This document shows, piece by piece, positions 21,520-32,904 of a DNA stretch of 64,000 nt. The first letter of the stretch is position 1. Every line of letters starts with the position of its first letter. Origin of the DNA: Beta vulgaris subsp. vulgaris (taxonomy: Eukaryota; Streptophyta; Magnoliopsida; Caryophyllales; Amaranthaceae); the NCBI RefSeq assembly GCF_026745355.1, contig NC_079209.1, forward strand, positions 1,302,001 through 1,366,000. Reading direction: 5' to 3'. The position numbers were made by a program, and so were the translations under genes. Under the pieces are notes generated by a model that was not told the origin of the DNA, ran no database searches, and saw only the letters and a list, made by a program, of their open reading frames with translations.

Positions 21520-22253
21520 TATTCATATACTAACATTAACCAAATAATTTGATTCTATACAGAAAAGATAATATTTAAGAGTTGTTAGTTTTACCTCAAT
21601 GTATTTCAAGATATCAAATTTTGTATATGTTTAATTATATTACTAACATAAACTAAAAGTCAATAATGGTTGAGAAGATCTTCATTAGAGAGAGATTGAA
21701 ATTTATTAGAAAACAATAACATAAAAGTTAGTAACAAAAAGGAAAAAAACGGGGCTTAGCACCGTCCAAACAGGTTACGGTAGTTCCTAGATTGAAAATT
21801 AGGATTTTGTAGAATAAGAGAAAGAAAATAGAAGAAAGAAATAAGGGGAGAGGAGAAAAAGCAAGTGCATGGTAAAGTCCATAATAGTTCCACATAATTT
21901 TGTTTCTTGGTTAACCAAATTCTGTATCCTTGACTAAATAATTATATTAATAATTTAATCAAAGGCGATATTATCTCTGTTTATTTTTATATTTATAGTT
22001 TGATTTTCACGTTGATTAACATAAATTTTGACCAACAATATCTTATTTAATTGTCAATAAGAACTATTTTGCGCCTAGAACAATTAGATTCTATTTAAAT
22101 TCGATTTATAAATTATAGCAAATTCATTATACAGTTGATGTTCCAAATATATAAGTTGAGGCGAATCAAACAAGATTCATATGATTATGTTTTTTCTTTA
22201 TGTGTCCATCATGATGATTTAAATATATAGATAATGTTAGACTATAAACTATA
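21520..22253. other. AT-rich intergenic DNA
   Basis: No coding region or clear element boundaries seen. Confidence 0.4.
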
Positions 22254-22280
22254 CTAGCAATTTTTGCACGCTATGCGTGC
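22254..22280 (-). mobile_element. Helitron 3' terminus (minus strand)
   Basis: Read on the minus strand: the perfect stem GCACGC-ATA-GCGTGC, eight bases later CTAG, then T. That is the canonical Helitron 3' end. The matching TC 5' end to the right was not identified, so the length is unknown. Confidence 0.6.
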
Positions 22281-22524
22281 GTGTTAATTATGTTAGCTTT
22301 ATTTTTTCTCAATTAGTGATTCATTAGTGTCATAACAAGTTTAATTATTTGAGCAAACATGTACAATTATTTTTAATCTTTTTGAATATATTTTTCTTCA
22401 ATTAATGTTTCGTTCATTTTTTTAGCTATTAATAAAGTGGAAGAAAGTCTGTGCACAAATAAAGTGGAAGAATTTATGTACCAGGTTCAATTGTAGCATA
22501 TTAATAAAGTGAAAAGGTTTGATC

Positions 22525-22787
22525 TACTCCCTCTGTTTTTTTTTATCATTCCTACTTTGACTTTGCACATTTGCCAATGCACGTTTTAAAACTTAAATAT
22601 CTTTCATTATATATTAGTAAAAATTATAACGATTGAATATTAATAAAGTACTAATTGAGACGAATCAAACAAGACCCCACATGACTATGTTTTTTCTTAT
22701 AAATTGAGAACATTTGAGAAGATTCTCTCTATGCATGAATAGTGTCAAGATTCTAAGTGAGAAAGATAAAAAAAAACAGAGGGAGTA
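22525..22787. mobile_element. Stowaway-like MITE
   Basis: TACTCCCTCTGTTTTTTTTT at the left and the inverted AAAAAAACAGAGGGAGTA at the right, ending on TA. The interior includes the AATCAAACAAGACCCCACAT block typical of this family. Confidence 0.85.
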
Positions 22788-23546
22788 TATAATAGAGATT
22801 ACCGAATAATAATCAACATTCAGGTTTGAAAATATTATCAGTAAAATTATTAATATGAAATTCAATTTTTTTTTCCTTCTAATTGTGTCAATCAAGTTTT
22901 ATTGTCAATTTTATTTTTGATCAGAGTTTTTCACACATATGTAAGGAAATCATTTTCCATAATTTAATATTTAATATATATGACAATTTAAATTCATTAA
23001 AAATATATCAGACATTTTGTAAGAAGAAAACTATTTCTTCCCTTCACTTATATAATAGAAATATTAAAAGAAATCGAGAAATTACTTCGGGGTTTGACGA
23101 GCCAATAATATATTTATTTCAAAGACCTCACATTATATTATACATTAATTAACCAACCTGAAAGATCAAAGATACGATCGACAACATACGACATTCGCTC
23201 AAGTTTGTGATTACAATCACTCTTGAGAGGCCACTTATATAATACTATTACATATTTTTATCGTGGCTTATTAAAAGCATAAATAAAGTAGACGTCCTCA
23301 TTGGCTGATGTCTGTAGTCTAACACTCCAAGAGTATCGTAATCAATTAGCCTTTGAGAGCAGAGAACTCCTGAATTTTGACATAGAGACCAATGAAAGGA
23401 TTAGCTATGAGTATTAATGTAGAATATTAAAGCAGACAAACAAAAACAAATCTCCAAAAACAAAGAAATATATAACCTACTCCATCTAGTAATTAACATT
23501 TTCCCCCTCTAGCTGATAGAGGGAGTATACAAGAAAGTAAAAGGAT

Positions 23547-23758
23547 TTTTTTTTTTAAAAGTTGATGAGATGAAGGATCCTACTGAACTGACACAGTGAC
23601 ACCTTATATAGGTACAACCAGTTAGGTTTGCAGGTTAGACTCCTTGGAGGGAGGGAGATAATAAAAGAAACCTCACCTCCAAAGAGAGTGAGATTTAATC
23701 CCATAACCTTGAAGTCATGAGGTCACATCTTTACCACTAGGTTAACCCTTGCTTGGTA
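23547..23758 (-). mobile_element. tRNA-derived SINE with 13-bp target duplication
   Basis: AAAGTAAAAGGAT (23534-23546) and AAAGCAAAAGGAT (23759-23771) flank the insert. A T-run at its left is the minus-strand A tail. On the minus strand, TTAACCTAGTGGTAAAG (box A-like) precedes a box B-like GGGATTAAATCTC. Confidence 0.75.
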
Positions 23759-24593
23759 AAAGCAAAAGGATATAAGCAAGCATGGAGCAAAAAGAGACAT
23801 ACTTTGAAAGTTGTAATAAATTCTATTATATTTTAAGAGGAGGAGAATTACCATTTCCAGTCCTAAATTTTTATAGTTCCTTGGTTTGTCATTTTGCAAA
23901 ATTAGGTGTTTAAGAGAGGGGGAGGTTAAGGGGATCCCTAGTTCCCTAGCTACTCCCAACCACTATACTTGGCAAGCTGACGTTTGAATCCAACCTCAAT
24001 GATTTTAAGACAAGAGTCTTGTCAAGTAACCAAATATTATTTATTGTACTACTTAAGTGAGTTTGAATATTTTCGTTCTTCTTTTCTTTCATGTCATGTT
24101 GAATTATATGGACACTACTCATATATGTTTGCAACAAGTATATATCCTTTCATTCAAATAAAAAGGATTACAAAAACTTATGTTGTTGTCGTATCAATCA
24201 TCTGATAAGGGAATACATTATGTTCTAAATTTATTACACACTTGGGTATATTATGTCTTAAAACTTTGTATATTTTAGGCCAAGGTGTTAGGTCGAGCTT
24301 GATTTTTGGGCCGAATGTTCTAATTCTATTTGATGCTAAAAAAATAATAATTCTATTTTAGGCCTAAAACACGTGCAAAAGGACCAAAAATTTCTCCCAA
24401 AATTCGGACAGGGATAAAAAAAATATTCGTACCCAAACCCATGCTTTATTACTTTGCTAAATTTTTTTTATTATTATTTGAAACTCTCTCATTTTATTTA
24501 CTTTCTCATTTAGACCATAAAAATGAGAAAAACTAATTCAATCCGTGTATTATGCATATGGTACATTCAAATAATGTGTGTACTTGTGAATTT

Positions 24594-25485
24594 CTAATAA
24601 AGTAAAAAAAATATATATCTTACCTTCCTCACGAAAACTCCAACAGAATTGAGGGCAATGTGGTGCCTTCCAAAAACTCCGACAACAGGACCATCAGTTA
24701 TGTCTGGTGATGAAAAATCAGTTAAGTTATCCATACCCCAGCCTCCTAGGCCATATGGTCCATATCCTGCACGATTAAAATTGGTGTGTATCTTCAAGGT
24801 AGCAATACCAAATTGATTCCGAGGTACATCGGTTCCAAATTTCCCACTAAATTTGGTTAGGTATTCACCATCCTGGAGCACAATCTAATATATATATGTA
24901 TGCACATATATATTATGACCAAAAGGAAAGATATAAAGGTTTACTTTACTGAAATTAATACAAAAACAATAAAAAGCTACTTCCCCCGTTTCGTTTTAAA
25001 TGCAACAAAAGAATGTTATTTGTAAGATATAAAATATTACTTTGTTGCATTTAAAACGAAACGAATGAAGTATTAGTTTCGAAAGACATGATTTGAGTTT
25101 TGACCTGACTAATATGATGTGTTTCGGTTGGTGGGCTACCGTAACCAACCCATTCAGTGCGGGTAGTTCCATCAGGCTTAGCTATCTCGAACTTGAATGC
25201 ATCCACAACGTATCCATGTTCCACTGATACTTTAGTAAAACGTTCACCATCCGCAAGTTGCACACGGTAATTTTCTGGCAACTGAGAACCATAAGGCCCG
25301 TATTGTTCAATCACCTTCCCCTGTAAGAGTAAACAAAAACATCCATTAAAATAAAATTTGCATGACAACAAAAATTAGATTTTAGAAGTAAGTAAAATTG
25401 GTTAGAAATATTTGCGTTTCATAATAATGATATATACTACTAGGAAAGCTAAGTATATACGCACACTAGCGATTGCTTGAGCCAT
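24594..25485 (-). CDS. Jacalin-related lectin, single domain (3 exons, C-terminus uncertain)
   Basis: Exon 1 is 25485-25465 (M-A-Q-A-I-A-S), exon 2 is 25320-25105, exon 3 starts at 24884. All introns are phase 0. The product has the beta-prism jacalin layout: G-P-Y-G-S near residue 15, V-V-D-A-F-K-F-E-I, then after intron 2 L-Q-D-G-E-Y-L-T-K-F, an I-A-T-L-K-I-H-T-N strand and V-G-V-F-G-R-H-H-I-A-L-N-S-V-G-V-F-V. Family lectins bind mannose- or galactose-type glycans in defence or storage. Here the usual carbohydrate-loop Asp (G-x-x-x-x-L-D) is Asn, so binding may be altered. Exon 3 either runs to the stop at 24594 (175 aa) or is cut at a strong phase-0 donor AAG|GTAAGAT at 24624/24623, implying another exon I could not find. 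Intron 2 contains a 95-bp MITE. Confidence 0.82.
24978..25072. mobile_element. Short Stowaway-like MITE (95 bp) in lectin intron
   Basis: TACTTCCCCCGTTTCGTTTT at the left and the inverted ACGAAACGAATGAAGTA at the right. The middle GATATAAAATATTACTTTGT is shared with the 96-bp copy at 52644. Confidence 0.8.
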
Positions 25486-25572
25486 TATTTCTTAAGTTTG
25501 CAAACTAGTTACTACTTTTAGTAGTTATAAGCTTGCTATACGATTGTTTTGTGGTTCATCACGAGAATGTCT

Positions 25573-25587
25573 GTACCTATATATATA
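25573..25587 (-). promoter_or_regulatory. TATA box of the lectin gene
   Basis: On the minus strand, AGTGTATATATATAGGTAC lies about 90-100 bp upstream of the ATG at 25485. Confidence 0.5.
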
Positions 25588-25879
25588 CACTTGAAGAGGG
25601 CAGAGTTGTGAATCTTATCCGATCGCAAGAACATATTTGCGTTCATCTTAAAAAAAGTAAGAACATATTCTTGTAATCTTGTTGGACAGCTGGGTATCTT
25701 GATCTAGGCTTGCCTCTTTTCTAGATTCGTCTTATCTTATGTGAATCTCAAAATTCAAAAGGAATATATGTTTAATGATTGATGGTATCAAGTTGAAGGT
25801 TAATATATATATATATATATATATTTTTTTTGGTTTAAGTAGAGCAATATATATAATAATAAACTGTCAAATACAAAGT

Positions 25880-28370
25880 TTAGCCATGATCATCGTTTCT
25901 GGCTTCCATATTACAATTACGCATGTCTTCTTCTAAAAACTTAATACATTCCGGGGGAGGGTTATTAAGATCCTGCAAAACGTTATATCCTGCGAACCTC
26001 CCTTGCGCAAATTTTGCTAGTGCATCCGCAGACTTGTTCGAGCTTCTTCCTTCATGTGTCAGCTCTATTCCGGCTTCTCTTTGGAGCAACACCCTGCAAT
26101 CAGATATATCATTGTACAGAACACTTTTAGTTGTGCTGTTCTTTTTCATTTCCTCTATTGCATTTTTACAGTCGGAAGAAATGATACAGTGCTTCCAGTT
26201 ATGGTTTGCAGCCCAGTTAACAGCCATGATGATGGCTTTTGTTTCGGCCTCCATAGCATTCGAGCAGAAGGTATTCATCCAGACCCCTTTCTGCCAAATG
26301 CCACGAAAATCACGGCATATTGCAGCCAGGCTAGTTTTCTTTGATAACAAAAGGAAGAAGCTATCCACATTTATTTTTAGAGTCTACATCGGGGGTGGAA
26401 ACCACCTAGAGGGAGGGTTTAGAACAGCATTTTGCGAGAGATAGTTTGAAGGATTGTTGATAGAGTTTTTGTTGGGGGCTTTACCCACCTTAGGTTGGTT
26501 CGTGGAGTAGAACCATTCGGTGGCGGCCCAACGAGACTTTTTAATAGATGAGGAAGAAGAGATATTCTTCTTAGAAAAAACCCAAGAATTACGCCTTAGC
26601 CATAACCCCCATATAGAGAACAAGAAATCAACATTTGAAGGGATTAAAGAGGGAGTTATGTTCTTATCTTTGATAATATTATCTTTTAGCCAATCCTTAA
26701 AGGTCTTGCTATTATCACTACTTACTTTTTTTCATTCCAGACCTCTTTGGCTCTTGGGCAACTTCTTCGGATGTGATTCATGTTTTCCACTTCTTGGGGA
26801 CAAAATTGACAATGTTTAGGGTAAGAGTTAATCCTAAGACTAATGCTTTCATTTGTAGGCATCCTATTCCACCAAGTTTGCCACAGGAAAAAATGGTGTT
26901 TGGGCAAACCCGGGGCTGTCCATATCCAATCCCACCCAGCGTTATCACCTGAAGTACATAGGAACTCTGATGCTTTTTTGAAGTTAAACTTGCTCATATC
27001 AGACCAAAGAGAGTAGGTGTGATCCTCTTTGGAAGAGAATTTAACTGCTCTAATTCTTTCAATTAAGGTACGGGGCAGATTAATGGAAGAAATCGAAGTG
27101 ATATCTCGGTCTTTTAGTTCACTTAGACACAACTCGTTCTCACTTTTATTTAGGGGCCCGTGAATTAGCGATCTTAAATTATTTCCCTGGACCCAGTTGT
27201 CTTTCCATAGGTTAATGCAATCCCCGTTCCCTACCGCCCAGGCTAGGCTATGTTGATATACCTCCCACCCTTTCCCTAAGCACTTCCAAATGTGGGAACC
27301 CTTTTTGAAGTTAAGCGGTTCATGATTTTTATTGAAGTATTTCTCTTTGATAATATTAGAGGCCCACATTAGATTGTTGTCTAATTTCCAGCAGAGGCGA
27401 GTGAGACAAATTTTGTTTAGGTTACTATGAGTTGTAAAACCTAATCCACCTTGACTCTTTTGATTGCAAATTTTTTCCCAAGCAATCCATGAAATTCTTT
27501 TTTTATCTTCCTTACTATTCCAGAAGAAATTACTACAGATTGAGTCCAATTTTTGTTTTATCGAGGTCGGGAAATCTATTAAGTGCATGTAATAACGGGG
27601 AATAGCCTGAAGGGTCGCATTTATGAGAACCGCTCTACCCGCTTTATTAAGGCTTCTAGCTTTCCAGGAAGCCAGTTTATTGGCCACTTTATCAATAATG
27701 AAGCTTAACTTATTCTTTGATGGTTTCCTATGACAGAGGGGAAAGCCAAGGTATGTACCTAGGTCGTTTGTGCTAAGGATATTGAAGTCCTGCTCAAAAT
27801 CATCTCTTATGTTCATATTTGTGTTAGGGGAGAAGTAGATCATACTCTTTGCATCATTTGATTTTTGGCCCGAAATAGCAAAGAAAGAGTTCAGAATAGA
27901 TCTCATAGTGGATAGGGTGAGGGAATTTGCCTCACCGAAGAGTAATATGTCATCGGCGAAGAAAAGATGAGAGATTTCCGTGTTTCCTCCCCTGACCTTA
28001 AAGGGGGTCCAGGCTTTAAGGTTACAAGCCTCATGGATCTTTCTAGACAGGTAGTCAAGGCATATGATGAACAGATAAGGGGATAAAGGGTCTCCTTGTC
28101 TAATTCCCCTAGTCATATTAAAGGTTTTTGTTCGGTTCCCATTAACTTGGATAGAAGTATCTCCCGAGGACACACAGCTCATGATAAGTTTAATAGTTTT
28201 ATATGAGAAGTTGAGACCTTTTAGACAATGTTCAATAAAAGGCCATTCCAGCCTATCATAAGCTTTCTCAAGATCTAGTTTTAGGGCAAAAAGGCCCTTT
28301 TTTCCTTTCTTTTTGTTCATGGAATGCAATACTTCAGAAGCAATTATGAAATTCTCCTCCGAGCCTCTCC
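25880..28370 (-). pseudogene. LINE ORF2 3' part: reverse transcriptase, zf-RVT, RNase H
   Basis: Order on the minus strand: L-D-L-E-K-A-Y-D-R-L-E-W (RT motif A), T-R-G-I-R-Q-G-D-P-L-S-P-Y-L-F (motif B region), F-F-A-D-D-I-L-L-F (catalytic FADD), a Trp-rich connection, the zinc-binding C-Q-F-C-P-Q-E...H zf-RVT region, then plant-type RNase H (A-M-E-A-E-T-K-A-I, S-S-D-C-K-N-A-I, N-K-S-A-D-A-L-A-K). A frame change near 26716-26735, at an A run, separates zf-RVT from the rest. A TAG at 26381-26383 cuts just before RNase H. The ORF ends at 25880 with a short 3' tail before the A tail. Confidence 0.92.
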
Positions 28371-29814
28371 CTTCAACTCCTTTGAGACCGTGGAGCCGCA
28401 AGGGTTCTTTGGTGGTATTCTTTTGCTATGGAATGAAGGACTCCACTCCTTTACTTCCATAACTAAGGAACCAAGAGCAATTCATGGAGTTATTCAGGTC
28501 CAAAATTCTCTACCTTTTTATATTACTGCTTTATATGCTAATACAAAGTATCATGGAAGACTTGAAATGTGGAATAACTTGGAAAGCATGAGTAAGAATA
28601 TCAACCTCCCTTGGTTGGTCCTTGGCGATTTTAATGAAGTAACCCACTCTCATGAAAAATTTGGTGGCAACCCCCCAAAAATCTATAAGATGAATAAGTA
28701 TAAAGAAACAATGGATCAATGTGGTTTGTTTGATTTGGGCTTTAGTGGGAGCAAGTTAACTTGGTTTAATAAAAGGAAGAGCTATCCAATATTTGAAAGA
28801 TTAGATAGATGTTGGGCTTGTGAAAATTGGTCTCTTAGCTTCCCGGACGCTAGTGTTGTTAACTTGCCTAGGCTGTCATCCGATCATAATCCCATTCTCC
28901 TGAAATTAAGACACCAAACCCAGCCCAATCGGAAAACCTTCTTTAAATTCGAGCCCATGTGGGTTGAGAATCCATCCTTTGGCCCACTTGGTCCGAAGCC
29001 AATGGGCCTCATCCCACTCCCATCTGTCCACTAATCTAAAAGACCTTAGCGAAAAAATCCCGGATTGGAATAGTGAGGAAACGAATATTTGTAAAAAAAA
29101 GAAAAAGTTAATGGGTCGTATCAAAGGTACTCAAAAAGCTTATGATGCAGATCCTAGTAACTCCTTCCTTTTGGATTTAGAGGAGCAGCTTAATAATGAA
29201 CTTAACTTAATATTAACTCAAGAAGAGGCCTATTGGCATATTAGGTCGAGAACAAATTGGCTAATAAATGGAGATCGAAATACGCATTTTTTCCACCTCT
29301 CTACCATATTTAGAAGGAAAGCGAATAGAATTTTGATGCTCAAAGATGACGTGGGAAATACTTATACGGATCAAAGTGATATTAATGATCTTATAGTAAA
29401 CCACTACAAAAAACTATTCAAATCAGATTCCCTAACCCCTCCCCCCGAGATCCTTTCTGCCGAGTCGATAGATTGCAGTGAAATTCCTTCAATGTTAGAA
29501 GTCAAGGATGCGGTTTTTTCAATTGGAAAGTCAAAAGCTCCGGGGGATGATGGGTTTCACGCTTTTTTCTACCATCATTTTTGGGAAACAATAAAACTTG
29601 ATTGCTATAATTGCGTGAAAGACATTTTCTATGCTCTTGACATGCCAAAAAACATGAACTCAACTCTCATCTCACTAATCCCTAAAATCAATAACCCCCT
29701 CAGACTGAACAACTTTAGACCCATTAGTCTTGTTAACTCGTCTTATAAAATGGTTACAAAGATCCTGGTTCAAAGAATGAGACCCTTTCTAAAACACATC
29801 ATCTCTCCTAACCA
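28371..29814 (+). pseudogene. LINE ORF2 5' part: endonuclease C-terminus and RT N-terminus (inverted)
   Basis: It begins in the middle of the AP-like endonuclease (E-P-Q-G-F-F-G-G-I-L-L-L-W), continues through W-L-V-L-G-D-F-N-E-V and L-S-S-D-H-N-P-I (catalytic Asp/His region), the linker, W-L-I-N-G-D-R-N-T-H-F-F-H, K-A-P-G-D-D-G-F and F-R-P-I-S-L-V-N (RT fingers), and stops at S-P-N-Q. One frame shift lies near 28975-28990, between the endonuclease end and the linker. It is on the opposite strand to the rest of ORF2. Confidence 0.92.
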
Positions 29815-29830
29815 GAAGGTTAATATATAT

Positions 29831-31516
29831 GTTGATAAGAAATTGTGTGAGTTGCAATGTAAAAGATGTCAGTTCTTCATTCATTTCTACTTCAAAAGTA
29901 AATCAAACCGTTAGATCCCCTCATTGAAAGAGGGTGTTCATCACTGTTAGATCTACTCAAACTTCATGGTTTTGTTGACTTAGTTTTTGTTCTCTATTTA
30001 GATATCGTATGACTTTATATCAATGTCCCTTTGTATGATCTTCTTACCCAATTAACCATTTGAGGCAAGTTCTTCCTCTGACATCTGATGCCTAGCCACT
30101 GTAACAGCCCCCAAGAGCCTGAGACTAAATTCACACTCAAAAAACATATTAGTATGAGTTTCACAACCAGTAACACAGATCAAAGAAAGCTATATATCTA
30201 GATTATGCATCCTCAACTGAACCACCCAAATAATTTTTTCATTGGAATGCATAATTTTGTATTGACAGACCAATCTTGATCTAAGATGCAAATTATCCAA
30301 TCTTGATCATAATTCATGATTTTTCGACCTATCACTCAAATTCAAATATATCATGAAGATTTCAACGTAAGGTGTGTTCTCTTCACCTTAAAAAATAAGT
30401 TTCAAGGTTAATCAGGTTTGTTCAATAAGGGCCAAAAAACTAAAAATCAAGGCTGGTCAAGTCTAATAAGTTCAGGCCTAATAAATTCCAGTGAAGAAAA
30501 CGCACCCTTAAATAGTTCAGGTATAATAAGTTCAGGCCTAATAGTCAATGTTAAACAAGGATCAGACGCAATTGCATCTGAAACTAGCAGTAAATTTTTA
30601 CCCACTGAAAGAAGATCTTTCGTTAATTTCTATAGTCGATGTGTTATTATTTACCTACCAACCACTGGCCAAACAATAATTTTTGCAGATCGATTTTTAC
30701 GGTCGGTATGGGCGAAATCTTGTAATGAATGGAGCTTTTGCATAGAATTATGAACACATTGTGGACAAATTTACGTATAAATTGAAATTAAGGGCCATAT
30801 TTTCAATTATGGCATGCTGTAGCGCCCACTGTCAAGTGTCAACTGTTCTTTATTTCTTTAATTATACGTGAAGTATATATCATGGGTCCATTAGTGGTTG
30901 GTACTTGGGTAGTACCGTAGTAGATGCCATACTTCTTTAAGACCTGAAAATTGATCATTTCTTTTTTGTCTAATGAGTCATGTGTTTCTAGTAGGCCAGG
31001 CTTGTTGAAATGCTTTAAATTTATAGTACTCTAACCCAGCATGGGCCATGGGGGATTATTCAATAAAGGCTAGTTAAAAGCGTACTATATAAAGGGTTGA
31101 GTTCACATACTTCTCTCTGTCTGAATTCATGGTTAATTGAAGAGAGGAAAGAGAAAAATTACAAAATAAAATTCAAGGTGGTGGTTAAAGAAACAAGATC
31201 CTGAAAAAATAATGACAGGAGGTGGAGTGATGGATGGAAGGTGGTGAATGTGTTTTGAGAGGAGGAGAGAGAAAGATTGTTATTCTCGTTTTCAGTGTCA
31301 AATCAGCCTTTTTTATTGATTTTATTTGAAGTTAACAGGGTGGTACTTTGAGTGAGCAAAGTGTAACTTTTACAACATGGGTGAGTAAACTGCAATTTTT
31401 TGCAAAGTTTATTATCCTATTTTATGCTTAATTCTGAAACGGTGAGATGTAGAAGACATATAAGATAGGTACTATATTTGAAAGAAAATAGTCGTTTTAA
31501 AATTGGGCAAGATTAT
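29831..31516. other. Intergenic DNA with one small MITE
   Basis: No host gene seen. A TATA-like ACTATATAAAGG occurs near 31083, but the open frames downstream are short and unconvincing. The MITE at 30368-30512 is listed separately. Confidence 0.4.
30368..30512. mobile_element. Small MITE, inverted termini AAGGTGTGTTCTCTTCACC
   Basis: The left end AAGGTGTGTTCTCTTCACCT and the inverted right end AAGGGTGCGTTTTCTTCACT match at most positions, about 145 bp apart. Flanking TAA/TTA could be the target site. The motif AATAAGTTCAGGCCTAATA inside recurs just downstream at about 30527. Confidence 0.5.
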
Positions 31517-32184
31517 GGGCATGTTTGGCAAAATCAGCGGTTCTAGTAACTGTTATTTGTTGTAGTAGCTGCAACTGTTGGGTTTAGTTGTCTACTTAGT
31601 AGTTGCTAGTGATTAGCGATTAAAGTAGTTGTTTAGTTAATTAGAAATGTTCCGCAAAAGTAGTTGTTGAAATTATAAAAGACAATAAATGACATGTAGT
31701 CAAACCTGAAATGAACGAAAACAATTTCATATGTTCGTTCAAAGCTAAATTCAATATTTAATTTTTCAAAAGAACTTACAAAAAAAAGGAGTATACGACT
31801 TTTTAACTACTCAAAGAAATGTATAAATTTAAGATGATATTCAACCCTCAAAAAATTTAGGGAAATTCCCATTGGTGACCTCTAACTTTAGCTTTTTTTC
31901 AATGGTCGACCAAGAAAATTTTCATTTTCAAATGTAACCCTTAACTTATTACTATTACAAAAATGTGACATTAATGATGCTCAGAACGTTAATGGGCTGT
32001 TAAATGTTATAATTACCCTAACCTTAGTTAACCTAGGTTTAACCAAACTATTCTCTCTCATCATATATCTTGAGTTTCCCTCCAAAAAACTTTTACTATT
32101 TCCCTCTTTTTTTCAGTTTCCCCTCTACTTAAACCCTTCCACCCCACCCCACTCCCCCAAAGAAAAGAGACATCCACAGTTTCA

Positions 32185-32568
32185 ATGGCTTCTCGTGGAT
32201 CCTCTTCTCAAATTTTTTCTCAGAACATATGGAATGTCAAGTGGGTAAAGATGAAGTCTTGCCGCTGCCATTCACAACGAAAATGTCAAATTCTAGTTTC
32301 AGATTCAATGAACAACCCTGGGAGATTGTATTACAAGTGCAAGGTATGCGCATATTTTGCTTGGGCCACTGAAGATGACATAATTAAAGGTGGCGAGGAG
32401 GTTGAATCTGGAGGAGCTGGAAGGAAGATTGAAGCAAATAGGGCTGCTGCAAGTGATTTGGTTAATATAAAGGAGACATTGAATGTAATGTTTACATATA
32501 TGAAAGTTGTGCTTAAAATGGCTGTTATCTTGTATTTCATCCTTATTGTGCTTGTTTTGTCAAAGTAA
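32185..32568 (+). CDS. GRF-type zinc-finger protein with C-terminal membrane segment, carried in the MULE
   Basis: A 127-residue open frame with a good start context (TTTCAATGGCT). Residues 26-60 form a GRF-type zinc finger: C-R-C-H near 26, N-P-G-R-L-Y-Y-K-C at 44-52, then C-A-Y-F-A-W. An acidic, helical linker (61-105) follows, then a hydrophobic segment at about 112-126 that ends the protein. Such small GRF/TM proteins are numerous in plant genomes, and GRF fingers in other proteins bind single-stranded nucleic acid. It lies between the MULE's left TIR and the 3' end of the transposase, transcribed toward it. Its job in the element is unknown. The frame is intact although the transposase is not. 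An AATAAA at about 32612 may be its poly(A) signal. Confidence 0.75.
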   Translation: MASRGSSSQIFSQNIWNVKWVKMKSCRCHSQRKCQILVSDSMNNPGRLYYKCKVCAYFAWATEDDIIKGGEEVESGGAGRKIEANRAAASDLVNIKETLNVMFTYMKVVLKMAVILYFILIVLVLSK

Positions 32569-32904
32569 TGTAAGACTCAGTGGCTTTTGTAATGAGTGTT
32601 AACCGAATTATTAATAAAAATGTTGTTTTGGATGGCAACCATTTTCAATTTCACTGTAATACTTTGGACAGCAGTAGTCAAAATGTTGACTTTTGGATAA
32701 CAACAATTTCCAACCCAAAATATATCCAACCCAAAGTAAATCTGCAGATTTCCATGTTAACCACCTAAGAGTAGTTAAACTAAAACACAATCCATTAAAC
32801 AGTTGGTGGTGTGTACAAAAAAAGTTAGTTTCTTCTAATCAACCAAACAAGCAACTTAGGTGTTTTTAACAGAGTTCACAAAAAAAAAATGCAACTTGGT
32901 ATCA

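Larger units (their letters stand above)
25811..29814 (-). mobile_element. L1-type LINE with inverted 5' half (twin-primed), 5'-truncated
   Basis: GAAGGTTAATATATAT is duplicated at 25795-25810 and 29815-29830. Next to the left copy is a T-run (minus-strand A tail). From there to about 28370 the minus strand encodes the reverse transcriptase palm onward and RNase H. From about 28371 to 29814 the plus strand encodes the end of the endonuclease and the start of the reverse transcriptase. The two halves are neighbouring parts of one ORF2, broken just after the S-P-N-Q motif and resuming at G-R-G-S-E-E-N-F. This head-to-head layout inside one target duplication is the known product of twin priming. 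The endonuclease start is missing. The copy also has two frame shifts and an internal stop, so it is dead. Confidence 0.93.

Noticed and set aside
25923..26819. Plus-strand frames of 79-173 codons
   Set aside because: Antisense to the LINE RNase H and reverse transcriptase.
31083..31140. TATA-like motif suggesting a gene downstream
   Set aside because: No open frame with protein-like features follows within several hundred bases.
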